DNA of 21,461 nt from Pirellulales bacterium (GTDB lineage Bacteria; Planctomycetota; Planctomycetia; Pirellulales; Thermoguttaceae). A model generated the notes under the pieces. That model searched no databases and was not told the DNA's origin. It saw nothing but the letters and a program-made list of their open reading frames with translations. The stretch covers positions 1 to 21,461 of the forward strand of contig JAUWHT010000450.1 of the NCBI GenBank assembly GCA_030605745.1. Reading direction: 5' to 3'. Below are positions 21,366 to 21,461 of the stretch, piece by piece. How positions within the stretch are numbered: position 1 is the stretch's first letter; each line of letters begins with the position of its first letter. The translations under genes and the position numbers were made by a program.

Positions 21366-21461
21366 GACCCGCGAGAATCACGCGAATACTGCATTCCGCT
21401 AAATAGTTACCAACCGAGAAAGCGACCGGCATGTCGGCAATTTGGGGCGAACCATACTTGA

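Noticed and set aside
21431..21461. Possible start of a next gene (ATG TCG GCA ATT TGG)
   Set aside because: It is open to the window end but only ten codons are visible and no ribosome site precedes it.

Overview
The window is high-GC DNA that looks like an uncultured planctomycete, possibly a metagenome-derived genome. The taxon is inferred from the mix of genes (a GYF-domain protein, an FHA protein with a C-terminal membrane hairpin, a TIM-barrel isomerase next to a Gfo/Idh/MocA oxidoreductase, an HtrA protease, several toxin-antitoxin relics) and from the density of short palindromic and tandem repeats. No rRNA or other marker gene is present to prove it.

Layout. 1-2422: a palindromic repeat element, then a solitary N6-adenine-type DNA methyltransferase on the minus strand. 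2423-9190: an AmmeMemoRadiSam locus on the minus strand. In transcription order it holds a lipoprotein fusing a MEMO domain to an AMMECR1 domain, a polytopic spermidine-synthase-like protein, a small cytochrome-b-like membrane protein and a radical SAM enzyme with a twin-arginine-like hydrophobic N-terminus. A plus-strand toxin-antitoxin patch (a HicB relic, an antitoxin-like gene, a small gene and a TumE/DUF6516-like gene) sits inside this locus at 4281-5382. 9191-11437: more toxin-antitoxin material (a Phd antitoxin with a VapC toxin cut down by deletion; an intact MazF-like pair) and a GYF-domain protein. 11952-12051: a selenocysteine tRNA on the minus strand, so the organism probably makes selenoproteins. 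12172-16962: nucleoside hydrolase, a 23S-IVS-type four-helix-bundle protein enclosed by inverted heptamer arrays, HtrA-like protease, DksA/TraR zinc finger protein and FHA protein. 17195-21253: a TIM-barrel isomerase/epimerase divergent from a class III aminotransferase and a Gfo/Idh/MocA oxidoreductase, probably a small sugar or amino-sugar unit. The aminotransferase has a structured leader that ends in an intrinsic terminator.

Two things stand out. First, every AmmeMemoRadiSam component here carries a membrane or export signal, which implies a membrane-associated version of this poorly understood system with its own candidate haem protein. Second, the window contains tandem arrays of four unrelated 7-nt units (AGTGGAT, GGGTTCA, TGAATGA, AAATTGA) at six places. 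These arrays and other repeats repeatedly supply or abut stop codons, so the C-termini of several unrelated proteins are repeat-derived.
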